Source of the DNA: Phycisphaerae bacterium RAS1
Lineage (GTDB): Bacteria > Planctomycetota > Phycisphaerae > UBA1845 > Fen-1342
Assembly (NCBI GenBank): GCA_007859745.1
Contig: SMLU01000002.1
Location: forward strand, 922,942-986,941
Direction of reading: 5' to 3'
DNA length: 64,000 nt
The notes beneath the pieces were generated by a model. The model saw only the letters and a program-made list of their open reading frames with translations. It made no database searches and was not told the origin of the DNA. The position numbers and the translations under genes are program-made. This document shows positions 16,846 through 24,776 of the stretch, one piece after another; position 1 is the first letter of the stretch; the number at the start of each line of letters is the position of its first letter.

Positions 16846-19694
16846 CGGGCGAGTTTCGGGCGATCCGCGGTGTGTTGGTTGCAGCGACGATGCTCAGCGC
16901 GTGCGCGGGGTGCCTGCCGCCTCTTTCGGCCGGTCCGAGCGTCTGGATTGTGGATGGACGCGAGGATGCGTCCGGCGACGTGCAGCCGTCATTTGAGAAC
17001 AGCATTTACTCGGCGACGCGCGGCGAGATTCGGCTGGCCGCCGCGGTCAACGAGACGGTGGCGTTCCAGATTGCGATCAGTTCGACTACCACGGGCGAGG
17101 CGCCGTTAGAGCTGACGTTCAGCGACCTGGTGGGTGACGGCGGGCGACTGTCGGCGGCGAGCGCCATTCACGCTTACCGCGTGCAGAGCGTCCGCGTGCG
17201 GCGCTTTCCGGCGTGGTATCCGCAACACACGGGGCGCGCGGCGTGGCCGGCATCATTTCCCGACATTCTGGTCCCGTGGAACTCTCCGCGCGGAGGCGGG
17301 CCGATCCGGCTCGGCAGCGGGCAGCGCGAACTCGTGTGGATCGATGTGTGTGCGCCGCCGACCACGCCGCCGGGCGAATACAGCGCCAGCGTCGAGCTGC
17401 GCGGCGACGCCGCGGTGTTTCGCGGTCTGCTGAAGCTGCGCGTTCTGCCAATCGCGCTGCCGGGCGAGCCAAGCCTGACGGTCGTCACGCGCGTGGATCC
17501 ACGGGATCTCTTGTCGGCGCACCTGCGCTGGCCGCTGGAACCGGCCGAGCAGACGCGGCTGCTGCCTTCGGCGCCGAGTCACCAGGCGGCGATCCAGCTT
17601 GTATCCGCGTCAATGCGGCTGCTGCACGAACATCGCATGTCGCCGGTCCTTTGGGCTGCGTTTCCGAAGTACCGCCCGACCGGCGATCGGCAGGTCGAAA
17701 TCGCGTGGGAAGAGTATGACGCCCTCGTCAGCGGATTCGTCGACGGGCGCGCCTACGCCGACCGCGCTCGCCCCGGACTTTGGCCGATTCCGGCGAGCAT
17801 CAATTATCCGCCCGCCGCGGCCAACGGCGGAATCGAAGCGCCGCGCTACGCCGCACTGCTGGGTTCATACCTCGCCGAGTGCCGACGGCACTTCGCCGAC
17901 CGCGGCTGGCTGGAGCAGGCAGTCTTCCGTCCGCTGCCGCCGGGAGCTGTTTCGACTGCCGCGGTAGGGCGAATGGCGCGCTTGGGGGCGATTGTCCGGC
18001 AGAGCGAGGCGGATGTGCCGATCCTGGCGCACCTGCCGCCGGCTTCGTTGCGCGTGCTTGGCGATCAGTCGTCGCCGGCGATCGACCTTCCGGACGTGGA
18101 CCTGTGGGCGATGCGGGGCATGTGGTTTCAACCGGAAGTGGTCAGGCAACAGCAGCAACTGGGGAAGCAGGCGTGGCTTTTGCCCGACCAGCCCCCGTAC
18201 AGCCCGAGCCTGAGCGTGGCCGGGTTGCCGGTCGACGCCGAGGCGCTCGGCTGGCTGGCGTGGCGCTATGGTCTGGACGGGTTGTGGATCGAGGACGCGG
18301 CGGAATTCGGCGGCGGCGGCTGGAAGCCGGAGAATGAGGCAAACGCCGAGTCGTCCGCGCTGATCTACCCCGGCGAACCGTTCGGACTCTTCGACCAACC
18401 GGTGCCGTCGATTCGGCTGAAGCGGCTGCGCAGCGCGGTGCAGGCGTATGAGCTGCTCCGGCTTCTGGATCGGGCGGGAAAAGAGCTGATGGCGCGGACG
18501 CTGGCAGAGCAAGCGGTGAGCTGGGCGGGCACGGATGCCTGCGTGGATCACCTGCTTCACACGCGCGAGGCCGGCTGGCCGGCGGATGCATCGGCGCTGG
18601 CGCTGGCGCGCGAGCTGGTCGTGCAGGAGCTCACGAGCACCTTCGGCGGCGACAGCGCGGATTCACGGCAGATTTCAAACCTGACGCGCTGGGCCCTGAC
18701 AATGAACCGCGCGCAGCGCGTGCGGGCCGAGGTGCGCGGCGTGCGGCTGCAAAGCGGCGGCGGCGGCGAGATGCGCGCCGTGGCGTTCTGCGACGTGACG
18801 AATCTGACCAGCCGGCTGATCTCCGGGAAGTGGACGCTGCCGTCGCCGCCGCTCGGCTGGCGGATGCTGCGCGAGCCGGTTGTCTCTGTTCCGGCGGGCG
18901 GGCGGCGCGCGACGGCGGTCGAGTTTTCGCTGGCTGGGTTAAGTGCGAACATCGACGGCGTGTTTGACGTGGAGCTCGTGTTCGAGGCGGACGGGGGGAG
19001 CGGCGCCGGGCTGTTTCCGGCCCCGGCGCGGCTGGCGCTGGCCTTGTGTCCGCGGAGCGGCGCCGCGCCGCGCATCGACGGCGACCTAGCGGATTGGGGG
19101 CTGGCGTCGAGCAATGCAGCGGGTGATTTTCGGCTGGTTCGCGGACGCCGCGGGGCGGCGCTGGCCGGGCGCGGCGCGCCGACGCGCGCGTCGCGGGCGT
19201 TTTTCTCAATGGACGCGGATTCGCTGCACGTGGCGGTGCGCTGCGAGCTGGCGGCGGGCGAGAAGCCGGTCTGGAGCGCGAGCAACACCGTGCCGATCGA
19301 CGGCGCGATACCGTGGGGGCAGGACGTCGTCGAAATCCTGCTCTGTCCGCGCGCCGCGGCGCAGGGCTCGTCAAGCGAGATCTACTGCCTGCAGGTCAAG
19401 CCCAGCGGATTGCTCTGCGCGCGGCGCGGCTGCCGGACGGAGCCGCCGATCGGGGCGTCCGAGCCGTGGCTGTGCAATGCGACGGTGGCGGTGACGGTGC
19501 AGCCGACCGTGTGGACGGTCGAGCTGTCGCTGCCGCTGTCGGCGCTGGATGGGTCGGCGTGGAGCACGCGCGTCTGGGGCTGCAATGTCACCCGGCTCGA
19601 CGCGGCGCGCGGGGAGTATTCGTCATGGTCGGGGGCGCAGGGGGACTGCTATCGGCCGGAGCTCCTGGGGAATCTGGTGGTCTCGCCGCCGTGA
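16842..19694 (+). CDS. DUF4091 / GH123-like lipoprotein with C-terminal sugar-binding-like domain
   Basis: 950 aa. The N-terminus carries a lipoprotein signal (VLVAATMLSAC, Cys at about residue 21). The following region resembles the beta-sandwich of GH123-like proteins. The central domain ends with YPGEPFGLFDQPVPSIRLKR and AVQAYELLRLL, the pattern that closes DUF4091 domains, a TIM-barrel family related to GH123 hexosaminidases. From about residue 740 a segment beginning PRIDGDLADWG with DADSLHVAVRCEL matches the CBM9/DOMON-like fold. It is probably an outer-surface glycan-processing lipoprotein. It overlaps the preceding gene by 4 bp, so the two form an operon. Catalytic residues cannot be assigned with confidence. 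Confidence 0.7.
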   Translation: MTGEFRAIRGVLVAATMLSACAGCLPPLSAGPSVWIVDGREDASGDVQPSFENSIYSATRGEIRLAAAVNETVAFQIAISSTTTGEAPLELTFSDLVGDGGRLSAASAIHAYRVQSVRVRRFPAWYPQHTGRAAWPASFPDILVPWNSPRGGGPIRLGSGQRELVWIDVCAPPTTPPGEYSASVELRGDAAVFRGLLKLRVLPIALPGEPSLTVVTRVDPRDLLSAHLRWPLEPAEQTRLLPSAPSHQAAIQLVSASMRLLHEHRMSPVLWAAFPKYRPTGDRQVEIAWEEYDALVSGFVDGRAYADRARPGLWPIPASINYPPAAANGGIEAPRYAALLGSYLAECRRHFADRGWLEQAVFRPLPPGAVSTAAVGRMARLGAIVRQSEADVPILAHLPPASLRVLGDQSSPAIDLPDVDLWAMRGMWFQPEVVRQQQQLGKQAWLLPDQPPYSPSLSVAGLPVDAEALGWLAWRYGLDGLWIEDAAEFGGGGWKPENEANAESSALIYPGEPFGLFDQPVPSIRLKRLRSAVQAYELLRLLDRAGKELMARTLAEQAVSWAGTDACVDHLLHTREAGWPADASALALARELVVQELTSTFGGDSADSRQISNLTRWALTMNRAQRVRAEVRGVRLQSGGGGEMRAVAFCDVTNLTSRLISGKWTLPSPPLGWRMLREPVVSVPAGGRRATAVEFSLAGLSANIDGVFDVELVFEADGGSGAGLFPAPARLALALCPRSGAAPRIDGDLADWGLASSNAAGDFRLVRGRRGAALAGRGAPTRASRAFFSMDADSLHVAVRCELAAGEKPVWSASNTVPIDGAIPWGQDVVEILLCPRAAAQGSSSEIYCLQVKPSGLLCARRGCRTEPPIGASEPWLCNATVAVTVQPTVWTVELSLPLSALDGSAWSTRVWGCNVTRLDAARGEYSSWSGAQGDCYRPELLGNLVVSPP

Positions 19695-19704
19695 GGCGCG
19701 CCGA

Positions 19705-20556
19705 TCAGGAAAATACTTCCGCGGCGAGGCCCAGCTCGCGTACGCGAGCCGCGATGAGTTCCAGCTCAGGCTCCGCGAGCGGCGATGCGCGCGGCGATGC
19801 AACGCGGCGCGCGACGGTGTACACCTGCACCAACCGAATCGACGCGCCGGCGGCGAGCAGATCGCGCAGGCGGCTGACGTAGGCCTCGATCTCCGCGCGG
19901 CCCGGACCGGCCCCGTCCAGCATCATGAAGAGCGACTGAATCACGATTGGCCGAATTCGGGCGGCCGCCAGGATATTGTCGAGGACGTGTTGCAGCGTCG
20001 TGTTGGGTCGATTGACTTCGCGAAAATACGCTTCGGTGCCGGCGTCAAGCTTGGCCCAGACTTCGCCACAGTGGTCATCGAGAAACGCCAGCGTCGCCGC
20101 CACCGCGGGGCGGGTCAGATAGCACGCATCGGTGATAACGACGATCTTCACGTCCGGCAGCCGGGCGTCCGAGAGGCGCTTCGCCACGAGCCGGGCAGCG
20201 GCGTTGAAGAGCGGAGATGCGGTCGGTTCGCCGTCGCCTGAGAACGCCACATCGTTCAGCCGCCGATACGCGGCCGGAACGCCGCGAAACTCCGGTTCAT
20301 CGAAGAGCGCCTCCCGGCGGTCGAGCAACCAACGAAGCTCGGTGTCCAGTCGCTCGAGATCGACGTCGCCAACCGGGGGAGTGATGGTTCGGTCGACCGA
20401 GCAGTAGAGGCAATCGAAGTTGCACGCGCCGTCTGGATTGAGGTTTATACCGATGCTTAAGCCCTTGCTGCGGCGCGAGATAACCGGATAGGCATAGAAA
20501 AAGTCGCGCCAACGACGCGGGTGAAAGGCAAACGCAACCTGGAGGGGATTTGGCAT
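19705..20556 (-). CDS. Radical SAM protein
   Basis: 283 aa from the ATG at 20556; the frame extends upstream to 20742 but that extension is unlike protein. The 4Fe-4S cluster motif is GACNFDCLYCSV (C-x3-C-x2-C), preceded by the conserved lead-in GLSIGINLNPD. FSGDGEPTASP is the GGE-like SAM-binding strand. The C-terminal half retains the barrel pattern (VVITDACYLTRP, EVWAKLDAGTEAYFREVNRP), which resembles the stand-alone YfkA/MoaA-like radical SAM proteins that carry one cluster. No partner gene sits beside it and its substrate is unknown. It converges with the preceding plus-strand operon, leaving only 10 bp. Confidence 0.85.
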   Translation of the reverse strand: MPNPLQVAFAFHPRRWRDFFYAYPVISRRSKGLSIGINLNPDGACNFDCLYCSVDRTITPPVGDVDLERLDTELRWLLDRREALFDEPEFRGVPAAYRRLNDVAFSGDGEPTASPLFNAAARLVAKRLSDARLPDVKIVVITDACYLTRPAVAATLAFLDDHCGEVWAKLDAGTEAYFREVNRPNTTLQHVLDNILAAARIRPIVIQSLFMMLDGAGPGRAEIEAYVSRLRDLLAAGASIRLVQVYTVARRVASPRASPLAEPELELIAARVRELGLAAEVFS

Positions 20557-20677
20557 CGTCTCGGGCCTTGGCCGCCGATGGAACGCTGACGACCGTCGCC
20601 ACATGCGGCAGATTACCCGATTTTTTTTCGACCGGGGAATAGGCCGCCGAGCGTCTGGGTTTGCGTATGGTGATAAG

Positions 20678-20781
20678 CTCCTCCATGTGGTGTGGAGAGG
20701 GGCTGGCAAGATGATGTTCGGCTCGCCCTTCTTGCCAGTCAAAACCGGCTCGCCCCCCGAAACGGGGGCGAGCTTTTTTTT
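20678..20781 (+). ncRNA. Candidate structured RNA with intrinsic terminator
   Basis: Three consecutive hairpins lie in the 356-bp gap (20557-20912) between two minus-strand genes. They are a bulged stem at 20678-20699, a 9-bp stem CTGGCAAGA/TCTTGCCAG at 20703-20738, and a 10-bp terminator stem at 20748-20773 followed by eight Ts (20774-20781). GGCTCGCC occurs both in the loop of the second hairpin and in the left arm of the third, so the third stem's right arm could pair with either. No plus-strand gene lies near, which suggests an independent small RNA rather than an attenuator. I could not identify a promoter. Confidence 0.45.
20748..20781 (+). terminator. Rho-independent terminator
   Basis: A perfect 10-bp stem (GCTCGCCCCC with its complement, loop CGAAAC) is followed at once by eight Ts on the plus strand. 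It is the strongest plus-strand terminator in the window, and it follows no annotated protein gene. Confidence 0.85.
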
Positions 20782-20912
20782 GTCGTCCTCACCCGTTGTG
20801 TCTCGCCCGTTGTTGAGGGGAGCATCGGCGTCCCGCCGGTGCGCACCTGCGGCGGGCGCTCGGTCGCGCTTCGCGTTCTCAAATGTGGCACCGACTCGCG
20901 CAGGTAGCTGAA

Positions 20913-22100
20913 TTAGCGAAGCGTCTGCGCCTCAACCGACAGCACCGCCGGCAGATCGCGCACGATTGCCATCCATGTCTCGCCCCCATCCGCTGACGCA
21001 TAAACCTGCCCGCCGGTGGTTCCAAAGTAGACGCCGCACTCGTCGAGTGTGTCCACCGACATCGCGCCGCGCAGAATGTTCACATAGCAGTCTCCCTGCG
21101 GCAGGCCGCGCGTCATCGGCTCCCACTCGTTGCCGCCGACGCGGCTGCGATAGACGCGCAGCTTTCCATCCGGCGGGTAGTGCAGCGAGTCGCTGAGAAT
21201 CGGCACGACGTAGACCGTCTCCGGCTGGTGTGCGTGCACCGCAATCGGAAATCCAAAATCGCTCGGCAGATTGCCGCTGATTTTCCGCCAGTTCTCACCC
21301 GCGTCATCACTGCGGCAGACGTTCCAGTGAAGCTGCATGAAGAGCGTTTCGGGCCGGGCCGGGTTCATCGCGATGCGGTGGACGCAGAAGCCGACCTCCG
21401 GCGTCGGCTCGGGCAGGTATTTTGATGAAAGCCCGCGGTTGATCGGCCGCCAGGTTCTGCCGGCGTCGTCCGTGCGGAAGACGCCGGCGGCGGAAATAGC
21501 GACGTACATACGGCCGGGGTTCTTCGGGTCCTGCACGATCGTGTGAACGCCCATTCCGCCGGCCCCCGGCTGCCAGCGCGGGCCGGACTCATGACCGCGC
21601 AGTCCGGCCAGCTCGTGCCAGGATTTCCCCCCGTCCGTCGAGCGAAAAATGGCTGCGTCCTCCACGCCGGCGTAGACCGTGTTCGGGTCAGACAGTGACG
21701 GCTCGACGTGCCAGACTCGCTTGAACTCCCACGGATGCTGAGTTCCGTCGTACCACTGGTGCGTCCCGACCGGCTTGCCGGTGGCGGGGCTGTCGTCATA
21801 CACGAACTTGTTGCTTTCACCCATGGGCATGCCGTCCGGCGTGGTGGTCGGCGCGCCCGGCGGCGTGCCGGGCTGTTCCCATGTCTTTCCGCCGTCGCGG
21901 GAACGCTGGATGATCTGGCCGAACCAGCCGCTTGTCTGCGAGGCGTAGACGCGGTTGGGATCGGCGGCCGAACCCTTGATGTGATAAATCTCCCAGCCGG
22001 CGAAGTGCGGCCCGCTTACTGACCAGCGTTTTCGCTGACCGTCCGACGTCAGAATGAAGGCGCCTTTCTTCGTGCCGACGAGGACACGGACGCTGCTCAT
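20913..22100 (-). CDS. BNR/Asp-box repeat beta-propeller protein (sialidase-like fold)
   Basis: 395 aa with no signal peptide, so probably cytoplasmic. Five Asp-box motifs recur along the chain: [40 protein letters not shown] and [10 protein letters not shown]. They alternate with blade segments such as [15 protein letters not shown] and [15 protein letters not shown]. This is the layout of exo-alpha-sialidase-like and photosystem-assembly-like propellers, often annotated as glycosyl hydrolase. The sialidase arginine triad cannot be identified, so enzymatic sialidase function is not supported. It stands alone. The nearby sialic-type biosynthesis cluster is about 34 kb away and not obviously linked. 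Confidence 0.75.
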   Translation of the reverse strand: MSSVRVLVGTKKGAFILTSDGQRKRWSVSGPHFAGWEIYHIKGSAADPNRVYASQTSGWFGQIIQRSRDGGKTWEQPGTPPGAPTTTPDGMPMGESNKFVYDDSPATGKPVGTHQWYDGTQHPWEFKRVWHVEPSLSDPNTVYAGVEDAAIFRSTDGGKSWHELAGLRGHESGPRWQPGAGGMGVHTIVQDPKNPGRMYVAISAAGVFRTDDAGRTWRPINRGLSSKYLPEPTPEVGFCVHRIAMNPARPETLFMQLHWNVCRSDDAGENWRKISGNLPSDFGFPIAVHAHQPETVYVVPILSDSLHYPPDGKLRVYRSRVGGNEWEPMTRGLPQGDCYVNILRGAMSVDTLDECGVYFGTTGGQVYASADGGETWMAIVRDLPAVLSVEAQTLR

Positions 22101-22234
22101 GGCGTGCTCCTGGATGTCAAGAGTCTGCTCGGCCCGAACGAGTGTTCACCGGAAATAATAGAATGGCCCGACAAGACGCGCCATCGGGATGAGCTGTTCA
22201 TCGGGTGCGTGAAAGTTCTGGCGCGGGCGCAATC

Positions 22235-22317
22235 CGAGCCCCAAGCGCAAGCGCGCGGGCCTTTGTGCGAGAGTCGTCCAACTCTGGAAATGCCCACGCG
22301 CTTGCGCTTGGGGCTCG
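22235..22317. repeat. Dispersed inverted repeat (CGAGCCCCAAGCGCAAGCG)
   Basis: The arms at 22235-22255 and 22297-22317 are perfect 21-bp complements around a 41-nt spacer. In translation this repeat gives the SPKRKRVG string seen in many planctomycete ORF predictions. It occupies the gap between two minus-strand genes. Confidence 0.85.
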
Positions 22318-22361
22318 TTTCCCAGTGGGCCGCGTAGTCGATTCGACTACGCGGCGGGATT

Positions 22362-23150
22362 TCATGGCCCGTCAAGCGTGAAGACGATCGCGTCCATCCG
22401 CCCGAAGCTCCCCTCGCCGGTCGCGACATACGCCAGCACCATCGCGATGTCCGCGCCGCTGCTGCTGATGATCATCTGCTCGGCTTCGCCCGGTCCCTTG
22501 GGCTGCGTGACATATTCTCCGATCTTCTCGCCGGCCGAATCGTACGCCTCCATCCGCCCGGTTTCCTCCGTCCCGAAACTCCCGCCGGCGAACATGATGC
22601 TCACTTCTCGCGCCGGCGTGACAAAATCGAGCCGCAGCCGGCGGTCGTTGTTGAAAAAGTACACGTTTGCGTGGCCGAAGACTTTGTCGCCGGTCGGGGC
22701 GCGGTCCAGTCCGTCGTCATTGGCGGTGACCACGAACAACTCGGCGATCGCGTTGTCATCCAGCGCCGTGCTCAGCACGACGTGCGGGCTGATGTCCGTC
22801 AGCTCCGTGCCTTCGGCGTAGGAATCGGGCTCGATGGTGAAGGTACTGCCGTCGTCGACGCTGTTGTCGTTCGTGTTGTCGTTGTCGCTCGTGCCGCCCG
22901 CGTCGTCGCCGCTGTCGCTGTCGCCCGCGCTGCCGTCATTGGTCACCGTGCCGTCCCAAATCGGCAGGTCGTCGCCGTCGCCGGCGGTCGCGCCGCTGAC
23001 CTGGTCGCCGCCGGTTGCCTCATCATTCACGGCGTCAGCCGCCGCGCTCTGATCAGCGGTCGCTGCATCGCCTGCACCGCCTGCGGGGCAGCCGCCGCAA
23101 AGCGAGGCCAGGCAAAACGGAATTGCAAGAACCAGCAGAAGTCGGCGCAT
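22362..23150 (-). CDS. Lipoprotein with Asp/Asn-rich linker
   Basis: 262 aa from the ATG at 23150, which has GGGAGC upstream; the longer frame start at 23201 is unsupported. The N-terminus RRLLLVLAIPFCLASLCGGC gives a lipoprotein signal with Cys around residue 17-20. A low-complexity acidic linker of about 80 residues follows, dominated by Asp, Gly, Asn and Ser. The C-terminal domain of roughly 150 residues includes VYFFNNDRRLRLDF and VSIMFAGGSFGTEETGRM, a probable beta-sandwich that may sense or bind ligands at the surface. No specific family was recognised. It is minus-strand, downstream of glpX, but separated from it by an inverted repeat. Confidence 0.65.
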   Translation of the reverse strand: MRRLLLVLAIPFCLASLCGGCPAGGAGDAATADQSAAADAVNDEATGGDQVSGATAGDGDDLPIWDGTVTNDGSAGDSDSGDDAGGTSDNDNTNDNSVDDGSTFTIEPDSYAEGTELTDISPHVVLSTALDDNAIAELFVVTANDDGLDRAPTGDKVFGHANVYFFNNDRRLRLDFVTPAREVSIMFAGGSFGTEETGRMEAYDSAGEKIGEYVTQPKGPGEAEQMIISSSGADIAMVLAYVATGEGSFGRMDAIVFTLDGP

Positions 23151-23281
23151 GGCCCGCTCCCTTCGGTGTTCTTCAAGTAAGCAGGAGGCATCCCCGCGCA
23201 CGGCAGCGCGTGGCTACCGGAAGGATACAATTCGTGTGTCGGAACGGCGCTGGCCGTTATCGGGCTGTCAGAACGCGAAGG

Positions 23282-23366
23282 TCAGAACGCGAAGCGCAAG
23301 CGAGCTCGGCCGTCGGAAACGCCTGGGCCTTCCAGCCGACGCGCTCGCTCGCGCTTCGCGTTCTGA
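23282..23366. repeat. Dispersed inverted repeat (GAACGCGAAGCGCAAGCGAGC, copy 1)
   Basis: Arms of about 26 bp (23282-23307 and 23341-23366) pair almost completely. Sister copies lie at 41123-41207 and 53607-53670. Here it sits directly after the glpX stop and could act as a transcript-end stem, although no T-run follows. Confidence 0.8.
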
Positions 23367-23367
23367 A

Positions 23368-24420
23368 TCAGAGCCTCGTCTCCTGCGGCTCCGACGCCAG
23401 CCGAATCGTCTTGCGCGTCAGATCATGAAACGCCTTGATGTAGCGCACGGTGCGCGAACGGGCGCGCATCACGATCGAGTGCGTCGTCGCGATGTGGCCG
23501 TTCACCGTCACTCCCCGCAACATCGCGTTGTCCGTGATGCCCGTGGCGACGAAGACGATTCCGTCGCCCACCGCCAGATCGGTGGTTGAATAGACCCGGC
23601 GCATGGCGTCGCTGTAGCCCTGGGACTCCAGCGTCTTACGCTCATTTTCGTCGCGCGGCCACATCCGGGCCAGGATTTCGCCGCCGAGGCACTTGATGGC
23701 CGCCGCGGCCAGCACGGCTTCGGGCGAGCCGCCCGTGCCCATGTAGACGTCGATCGGGCTGTCCGGCATGCACGGGCCGATGGCGCCGGCTACGTCGCCG
23801 TCGCCGATCAGGCGAATCGACGCGCCGGTGCGGCGGATGTCGTTGACCAGCTTCTCATGCCGCGGACGATCGAGCGTGCAGACGACTAGGTCGCGGACGC
23901 GCTTCCCGAGCTTGAGCGCGATCAGCTCCAGATTCTGATCGACGGGGGCGTCGAGCCGGATGGTTCCGGTGCCCTCGCGCACCTTCGGTCCCACCGCGAT
24001 CTTCTCCATGTACACGCTGGGCACCGCGAGCAGCGCCCGATCTTCGGTCCGTTCCGTCTGGGCCGCGGCCAGCACGCTCAGCGCGCCGGGCAGACCCTTC
24101 GACGTGAGCGTCGTGCCGTCGATCGGATCCACGGCGATGCTCAGCGCCGGCGAGCCTTCCTTCCACGTGCCGAGCTGCTCGCCGACAAAAATGCCGGGCG
24201 CCTCGTCCTTGATGCCCTCCCCGATCGTGCACGTGCCGCACATGTCCACCAGGTTCAGCATGCCGCGGATGGCGTCGGTCGCCGCGGCGTCAGCCGAAAT
24301 CTTGTCTCCCTTGCCGATCCAGCGAAACACGTTCAGCGCCGCCGCCTCAGAGGCGCGAACCAGTTCCAGCCCCATCAGTCGTTCCGGCTCCAGGTCCTCG
24401 ATTGACAGCTTGACCGACAT
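23368..24420 (-). CDS. glpX: Class II fructose-1,6-bisphosphatase
   Basis: 350 aa. The ATG at 24420 has AAGGAA upstream and gives the standard GlpX N-terminus (LEPERLMGLELVRASEAAALN). The enzyme hydrolyses fructose 1,6-bisphosphate to fructose 6-phosphate in gluconeogenesis, and in some bacteria sedoheptulose bisphosphate as well. Family hallmarks are all visible: WIGKGDKISADAAATDAIR, the metal-binding AVDPIDGTTL, GDGDVAGAI, and the phosphate-binding YMGTGGSPEAVLAAAAIKCLGG. It is full length and intact. An unused upstream extension of the frame (to 24609) is coded by a palindromic repeat and is not part of the gene. Confidence 0.95.
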   Translation of the reverse strand: MSVKLSIEDLEPERLMGLELVRASEAAALNVFRWIGKGDKISADAAATDAIRGMLNLVDMCGTCTIGEGIKDEAPGIFVGEQLGTWKEGSPALSIAVDPIDGTTLTSKGLPGALSVLAAAQTERTEDRALLAVPSVYMEKIAVGPKVREGTGTIRLDAPVDQNLELIALKLGKRVRDLVVCTLDRPRHEKLVNDIRRTGASIRLIGDGDVAGAIGPCMPDSPIDVYMGTGGSPEAVLAAAAIKCLGGEILARMWPRDENERKTLESQGYSDAMRRVYSTTDLAVGDGIVFVATGITDNAMLRGVTVNGHIATTHSIVMRARSRTVRYIKAFHDLTRKTIRLASEPQETRL

Positions 24421-24596
24421 GGCGGATTCCTTCGAGAGTTGGCGACGCGACCGTCGCACGGGCTGCTCTTGTTTCTTCATGCCGGTCCGCAGCATACCGC
24501 GCCGGGCGGCGAGGGCGAACCCGGCGCGGCCGCGTTTCGTGAAGAGGGAGTGGCCGATGTTGTTCGCAGACGCCGGGGCCGGGCCGTCTTTCCGAA

Positions 24597-24682
24597 CCCG
24601 CCGCGCCAAGCGGCGGGGTGACGACCGGCAGCGAGCGGCGCCTATGAGCCGGGGACGTCACCCCGCCGCTTGGCGCGGCGGG
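24597..24682. repeat. Composite REP-like element (copy A)
   Basis: Two inverted copies of the 21-bp palindrome CCCGCCGC-TTGGC-GCGGCGGG (24597-24617 and 24662-24682) flank about 44 bp of spacer. The spacer contains GCGAGCGGCGC, then TATGAGCC and GGGGACGTCAC. Similar composites occur at 26992-27099 and 48515-48601. It fills most of the 356-bp gap between glpX and the membrane protein gene, where I see nothing else. Confidence 0.85.
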
Positions 24683-24776
24683 TTCGGACGGAAAAAGCCA
24701 GCGGACAGAGAAGCTCCCGGACGGAGAAGCCCGCGGACGGATCTGCCGGCCGAACCTGCCGAAACAGTGGGCGGCG

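Noticed and set aside
20913-22100. True sialidase linked to the neu cluster
   Set aside because: Asp boxes are present but the arginine triad is not identifiable, there is no signal peptide, and the cluster is about 34 kb away.
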